Assembly: GCA_002789955.1 (NCBI GenBank)
Contig: PFUG01000164.1
Coordinates: 1-40,931 of the forward strand
Length of the DNA stretch: 40,931 nucleotides
Reading direction: 5' to 3'
Source: Deltaproteobacteria bacterium CG_4_9_14_3_um_filter_63_12
Lineage (GTDB): Bacteria; Myxococcota_A; Bradymonadia; UBA4248; UM-FILTER-63-12
Shown: piece by piece, positions 37,357-40,931 of the stretch
Layout: every line of letters begins with the position of its first letter
Position numbering within the stretch: the stretch's first letter is position 1
Position numbers and translations under genes: made by a program
The notes under the pieces: generated by a model
Told to the model about the DNA's origin: nothing
The model's database searches: none
The model's input: the letters and a program-made list of their open reading frames with translations, nothing else

Positions 37357-37929
37357 CTATGTCTTCGCGGGCTTGGGGCTCGCGCCTCGAGCTGCGAAGC
37401 CGCGTAGCGCAGCGATGACGTCGGCAGGCGAGTCTCCTTGTGGGCTCCACGGCCTCTGCAGCGTCAACATCTCGCCACCCTCGGCCTCCCAGCGCTTGCG
37501 ATACCCTTCGCGGTCGTCGATGAGCACGTGGCCGGGTTTGGAGCAGGCTTCTTTGGGCGAGCCAATGAGCATCTTCGACGTCTCGAGGTGCTCGACGACC
37601 CAGGCGTACTTGCCGGCCAAGCTCTCGGGAAAGGGTCCGGGCGTGGTCAGCACGATCACCTCGCTGCAGGCGGCCCGACAGGCGGCCCAGAGCTCCTGCG
37701 TCCAGGGCAGCTCTGGCAGCTCGGCCCAGAACTCGGCGCCGACGGCTTGGACCCTCTGCCACAAATCGTCCTTCGGCACCGACAGGCCCCACTCGCCGAC
37801 CTGCGCCCAGTCGGCCTCGGTCAGGGCGTTGGGCTCTAGGCCGTAGAGGCCGACCAAGGGGGTGTGGAAATCGGCGAGCACGCCGTCGAGGTCGATGAAG
37901 AGTCGTCTGAGGGCTCGGCTGAGGCTCAT
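37357..37929 (-). CDS. HAD-superfamily 5'(3')-nucleotidase-like phosphatase
   Basis: This 190-aa protein carries HAD motif I as LFIDLDGVLADF, with the nucleophile and general acid Asp. Motif II follows as VIVLTTPG, and motif IV as VLIDDREGYRKRWEAEGG. The ordering and the DLDGVLADF form match the NT5C group, which dephosphorylates nucleotides. The last residues (GASPKPAKT) form a disordered tail. Two starts are possible. MSLSRALRRLF at 37929 places motif I close to the N-terminus, as is usual. An ATG at 37968 adds 13 residues. Neither has a good ribosome binding site. Confidence 0.75.
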   Translation of the reverse strand: MSLSRALRRLFIDLDGVLADFHTPLVGLYGLEPNALTEADWAQVGEWGLSVPKDDLWQRVQAVGAEFWAELPELPWTQELWAACRAACSEVIVLTTPGPFPESLAGKYAWVVEHLETSKMLIGSPKEACSKPGHVLIDDREGYRKRWEAEGGEMLTLQRPWSPQGDSPADVIAALRGFAARGASPKPAKT

Positions 37930-37995
37930 GTGCGTTCTTGTTCGTTTGACTGAGACGGTGGGCGTCATCCAAGAGATGAGAGGGTTGCAAGGCAG

Positions 37996-38043
37996 CCCCT
38001 AAAGGGGGCGACGGGCACGTAGCCAGGGGTTTTGACCCCTGGC
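37996..38043. repeat. Two hairpins between the HAD and methyltransferase genes
   Basis: CCCC-TAAA-GGGG (37996-38007) and GCCAGGGGT-TTTG-ACCCCTGGC (38022-38043, 9-bp perfect stem) lie side by side. They belong to the same style as the hairpins at 5.4 and 19.0 kb. The rest of the 237-bp gap at 37969-38206 shows nothing I recognise. Confidence 0.6.
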
Positions 38044-38206
38044 GAACGCGATTTCCCTCCGTCTGTCAGATCCCGACCGAGACCCATAACAGGAGAGCGA
38101 CCTTTTGACCAGCGGGCTGCGTCCTGGCGCTAGCGGTTCCTCGGCGGAAGCTCTATTCTGGCGCGGCTGCTCAGGTGCGGACGGAAACTAGACGGGCGGA
38201 GGGATT

Positions 38207-38851
38207 GTGCAAGAACGCTTCTATCGAGTGATCGCTTCACAGCTGCGCCGGCCCTCCGGTCGCTTCGGGCGTTGGGTCATGACCCGTGCCCTCAACCAAG
38301 GCAACGCCGAGCTGATCGAGGGGTCGCTCGGCGCCTTGGAGCTGCGCCCGGACGACCGTTACCTCGACGCCGGCTTCGGCGGCGGGCGCTCCATCGAGCT
38401 GGCGGCGAAGACCATCGATCTGGGCCACATCTACGGCGTCGACTACTCCTCAGACATGGTGACCCACGGCCAGCGCCGCTTCCGTAAGCTCATCCAGGAG
38501 GGTCGACTGAGCCTGTTAGCCGGAGACTTCTTGGACTTACCGTTTCGAGACCACCTGATGAGCGCGGTCTCGACCATCAACACCATCTACTTCTGGGCGG
38601 AGCCGCCTGCGACGCTGAGCTCCTTTCGCCGGATCCTGCGACCGGGCGGGCGGCTCGCCGTGGGCTTCAGCGGCGCCGAGAAAACACGCGCCTATGCGGC
38701 GCTCACGCACAGCGATTTCCGCCACGTTCAGGCCGAGGAGGTCGTTGCACTCGTATCCGCTGCAGGCTTTGATGCGGTGCGAGCACTGCCGCAGCGAGGC
38801 AAGGTCAGTCGGGGAGATTTTGTGGTGGTCGCACAGCGGGCAGATGAATGA
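38207..38851 (+). CDS. Class I SAM-dependent methyltransferase
   Basis: This 214-aa protein has motif I as YLDAGFGGGRSIELAA and then IYGVDYSSDMV for adenosine binding. LLAGDFLDLPF is motif II, and FRRILRPGGRLAVGFSG is the usual strand before the variable end. It resembles the UbiE/Methyltransf_11 group. The substrate is unknown. The start is a GTG preceded by GGAGG four bases upstream. Its stop overlaps the ATG of the next gene (ATGA), so the two are translated together. Confidence 0.88.
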   Translation: MQERFYRVIASQLRRPSGRFGRWVMTRALNQGNAELIEGSLGALELRPDDRYLDAGFGGGRSIELAAKTIDLGHIYGVDYSSDMVTHGQRRFRKLIQEGRLSLLAGDFLDLPFRDHLMSAVSTINTIYFWAEPPATLSSFRRILRPGGRLAVGFSGAEKTRAYAALTHSDFRHVQAEEVVALVSAAGFDAVRALPQRGKVSRGDFVVVAQRADE

Positions 38852-39570
38852 CAAGAGCGAGCCCGAATTCGGTCGCCATACAGAGCGCCCCCCAAACCCT
38901 CTTGGAGTCGCGCATCGAGGCGGCCCTCGCCCAGGAGCAGAGGCCGATCGCGGTGGTGTTCGACCTCGATAACACCTTGGTCGACACTCGCTTCCGCACG
39001 TTGCGCGCCGCCCATCTCTACGCCGCGGCGCACCTTGATCCGGAGCACCCAATGGCGAGGCTGACGCTGGAGGAAACGCCCTACGACGGCGCCGAGCTGG
39101 CCCAGCTCGTCGGGCTCGACCCGGCGCTCCACGGCGAGTTCTTTCGTTATTGGGAGGACTTCTTCTGGCTGGGCGAGAGCTTCGAGCTCGATCAAGGGCT
39201 CCCTGCCGCCATGCAGTGGGCTTGGGCAGCGGAGGAGGCCGGCTTCAACGTCCTCTACCTCACGGGACGGATCGAGAGTCTGCGGTCCGCTTCAGAGGCG
39301 CAGCTGCGCCGACTCGGCTTGCCGTTCGCCGGCTCGAAGTCGCTGCTGTGCAAGCCCGCCATGGGCCTGCGCACCCCGACCTACAAGGCCACCGCGCTCT
39401 TGCGTCTCTCTGAGACGAGCCACATCGCCTGGTTTCTGACCGAGTCGTACAGCGACATCGCAGCGGTGCAAGCGCAGCCAGCGACGGCCCACATCAGTGT
39501 TCTCATCGAGTTTCCCGTGGGACCGAAGGGAGAGCCAGCGATCGCCGCCGACACGCCGACGGTTCTCTGA
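38848..39570 (+). CDS. HAD-family phosphatase
   Basis: This 240-aa protein has motif I AVVFDLDNTLVDTR and motif II VLYLTGR. The motif III Lys probably lies in the TYKATALLRL stretch, and a weak final acidic motif reads WFLTESYSDI, where the expected DD is ESYSD. It resembles HAD acid phosphatases whose motif II reads 'YLTGR'. It is coupled to the methyltransferase gene by a 4-base overlap. Its stop is followed with no gap by the stop of the convergent kinase gene. The substrate is unknown. Confidence 0.8.
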   Translation: MTRASPNSVAIQSAPQTLLESRIEAALAQEQRPIAVVFDLDNTLVDTRFRTLRAAHLYAAAHLDPEHPMARLTLEETPYDGAELAQLVGLDPALHGEFFRYWEDFFWLGESFELDQGLPAAMQWAWAAEEAGFNVLYLTGRIESLRSASEAQLRRLGLPFAGSKSLLCKPAMGLRTPTYKATALLRLSETSHIAWFLTESYSDIAAVQAQPATAHISVLIEFPVGPKGEPAIAADTPTVL

Positions 39571-40680
39571 TCATCCTGCCGGCGTGCCCGCGCTCGCGAG
39601 CAACCGCACCCCAGACTGGCCCAGGATTCGCACGCCCATGAGCATCGCCGCGAAGCGAGGATCTTGCGTGTGACCTTCGACGAAGCGCTGGTAGATCTGC
39701 TGGGCGATGACCGCGATCTTGAAGAGCGCGAAGGCGGTGTAGAAGGTCATATCCGGGACGTCGATGCCTCGCCGCTCTGCATAGCGCTCCACGACCTGGG
39801 CTCGGTTCAAGTTGCCAGGCAGCGCGGTGGGACCGAAGGGCAACATCTTGTGGGCGTCGGAGTCGTCGGGGTCGATCCAGTAACCCAGCGTCGTCCCAAG
39901 ATCCATGAGCGGGTCGCCCACGGTGGCCATCTCCCAGTCGAGGATGGCCACAACGTGCGTGGGCTCGGCCGGGTCGAGGACGACGTTGTCGTACTTGAAG
40001 TCGCCATGAATCAGCGCGGCCGTCGAAACCTTGTCATAGGCCGGGAAGTGCTCGAGCAGCCAAGCCGAGAGGGCCTCGATGTCAGCGACCTCGTCGGTCT
40101 TGGCGGCGAAGTAGCGCTGGCTCCAGCCTTCGACTTGGCGCCGAACGTAGCCTTCCGGATGGCCGAAGCCACGCAGCCCGACAGCATCGAGGTCGAGGGA
40201 GTGGAGCTCGGCCAAACTGTCGACCAGCGAGGTCGAGACCGCTCGCCAGGAGTCGGGACTCAGGTGGCTGGCCGCCTTGGGATTGGGGCCGCGCAAGATG
40301 ATGCCTCGCCGGCGCTCCATGAGGTAGAACGGCGCGCCGATGACCTGTGGATCGTCGCAGTACAAAAGGGGCTTCGGCACTTTCGGTGCGTGGGGTGCCA
40401 GCGCGGCGAGCAGCGCGTGCTCGCGCTGCATGTCGTGGGCCGACTTGACCTTGGTGCCAAAGGGCGCGCGCCGCAACACGAGCTCTTCGCCGCCCCAGGT
40501 CAGGAGGTAGGTGAGGTTGGAGTGCCCGCTGGGGAACTGGTCCACGCTGAGCGTCCCCCCTGGACTCGCGGGCAGTGCGCTCGCCAGAAACGCGGCCAGT
40601 GCGGGGAGATCGAGTTCCTCGCCAGAGCGAACGGGCCGGGCGCTGTCGATGAAAGAGTCGTCTATCTTCACTGTGGTCAT
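39571..40680 (-). CDS. APH/ACAD10-type phosphotransferase
   Basis: This 369-aa protein has the aminoglycoside-phosphotransferase fold. It shows a Gly-rich region (FPSGHSNLTYLL), the ATP Lys region (LVLRRAPFG), the catalytic HGDFKYDN and a metal-binding DWEMATVGDPLMDLG. Length and the DWE..T.GDP..DL form match the acyl-CoA-dehydrogenase-linked (ACAD10/11-like) kinases, which phosphorylate hydroxyacyl-CoA during breakdown of 4-hydroxy acids. No acyl-CoA dehydrogenase is in the window, so that role is an inference. GAGGA six bases before the ATG at 40680 sets the start. It is unlikely to confer antibiotic resistance. Confidence 0.85.
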   Translation of the reverse strand: MTTVKIDDSFIDSARPVRSGEELDLPALAAFLASALPASPGGTLSVDQFPSGHSNLTYLLTWGGEELVLRRAPFGTKVKSAHDMQREHALLAALAPHAPKVPKPLLYCDDPQVIGAPFYLMERRRGIILRGPNPKAASHLSPDSWRAVSTSLVDSLAELHSLDLDAVGLRGFGHPEGYVRRQVEGWSQRYFAAKTDEVADIEALSAWLLEHFPAYDKVSTAALIHGDFKYDNVVLDPAEPTHVVAILDWEMATVGDPLMDLGTTLGYWIDPDDSDAHKMLPFGPTALPGNLNRAQVVERYAERRGIDVPDMTFYTAFALFKIAVIAQQIYQRFVEGHTQDPRFAAMLMGVRILGQSGVRLLASAGTPAG

Positions 40681-40931
40681 TTTAGGTCCTCGTCTGCCAC
40701 TCTTGACAGGATGACAATTAGGGCTCGCCGGAAAATAATAGACGAATTCAGGCCAGACAACATGCAACCATCAACCTCCTCCTTTCACACCTAGCCTTCT
40801 AAGGAACCCTTGGCAGCGCGCCGAAGTTCACCACAGTGAGCACCGAGAACACAGAGCGGGAAAGCACCTTCTCCGACGCCAATGCCACTGTTGCGCGGAC
40901 TAAGGTGACCCCTCTCTGCGGCCAACCATGC

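Noticed and set aside
39571-40680. Antibiotic resistance aminoglycoside kinase
   Set aside because: The motif form and length fit ACAD10/11-like kinases, and nothing nearby suggests a resistance cassette.

Overview
The window is about 41 kb of GC-rich bacterial chromosome and looks like Myxococcota (former Deltaproteobacteria, perhaps a bradymonad- or Sandaracinus-like lineage). The evidence is a dense set of lipoproteins with Asp/Thr-rich or 'CGDGVC' linkers, a MYXO-CTERM-like Cys/TM/Arg element, an FHA-sigma54 activator beside a Ser/Thr kinase, a DUF2293 protein and an imuA/imuB/dnaE2 mutasome. No rRNA, tRNA, CRISPR array, transposase, integrase or plasmid gene was seen. The taxonomic call is an inference from gene content only.

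Layout. 0.1-1.8 kb: a 5'-nucleotidase-like lipoprotein gene (minus) broken by a frameshift at a run of eight G. 2.1-3.1 kb: an unrecognised gene. 3.1-3.9 kb: gene-poor, with a possible CxxC fragment. 3.9-6.9 kb: an MFS transporter, a run of hairpins, and a DUF898-type membrane protein with a collagen-like Gly-Pro-Gln repeat. 6.9-8.0 kb: a spermidine-synthase-like protein followed in the same frame by what looks like the severed SPASM half of a radical SAM protein with YGV motifs in its tail. 8.2-11.8 kb: an alpha/beta-hydrolase lipoprotein, a DUF2231 membrane protein, a DUF2293 protein and a tiny membrane ORF. 11.8-12.6 kb: a gene-poor, AT-richer stretch holding a candidate structured RNA.

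12.6-14.9 kb: divergent FHA-sigma54 activator and Ser/Thr kinase. 15-18.9 kb: a caspase-like/PPC lipoprotein diverging from a DUF1571 / LplT-like / small membrane protein operon. 19.1-24.1 kb: a membrane-anchored protein, a lipoprotein with two GspG-like pseudopilin core domains, and three tandem paralogous 'VHEWG' lipoproteins.

24.3-30.1 kb: an imuA-imuB-dnaE2 mutagenesis cassette. A DUF559 nuclease-like gene and two GC-rich palindromic repeats sit between imuA and imuB. imuA has a strong sigma70-like promoter with an SOS-box-like element in its spacer. 30.3-32.4 kb: an amidase, a MYXO-CTERM-like anchor and a beta-propeller read as one open frame. 32.7-37.3 kb: a AAA ATPase of the type linked to extracellular contractile injection systems, divergent from a large signal-less beta-rich protein. 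37.4-40.7 kb: two HAD phosphatases, a methyltransferase and an APH-type kinase.

The strongest candidates for something undescribed are the AAA ATPase/beta-rich protein pair, the amidase-anchor-propeller fusion, the interrupted and probably SOS-controlled mutasome cassette, the radical SAM remnant with peptide-like tail, and the candidate RNA at 12.38-12.51 kb.
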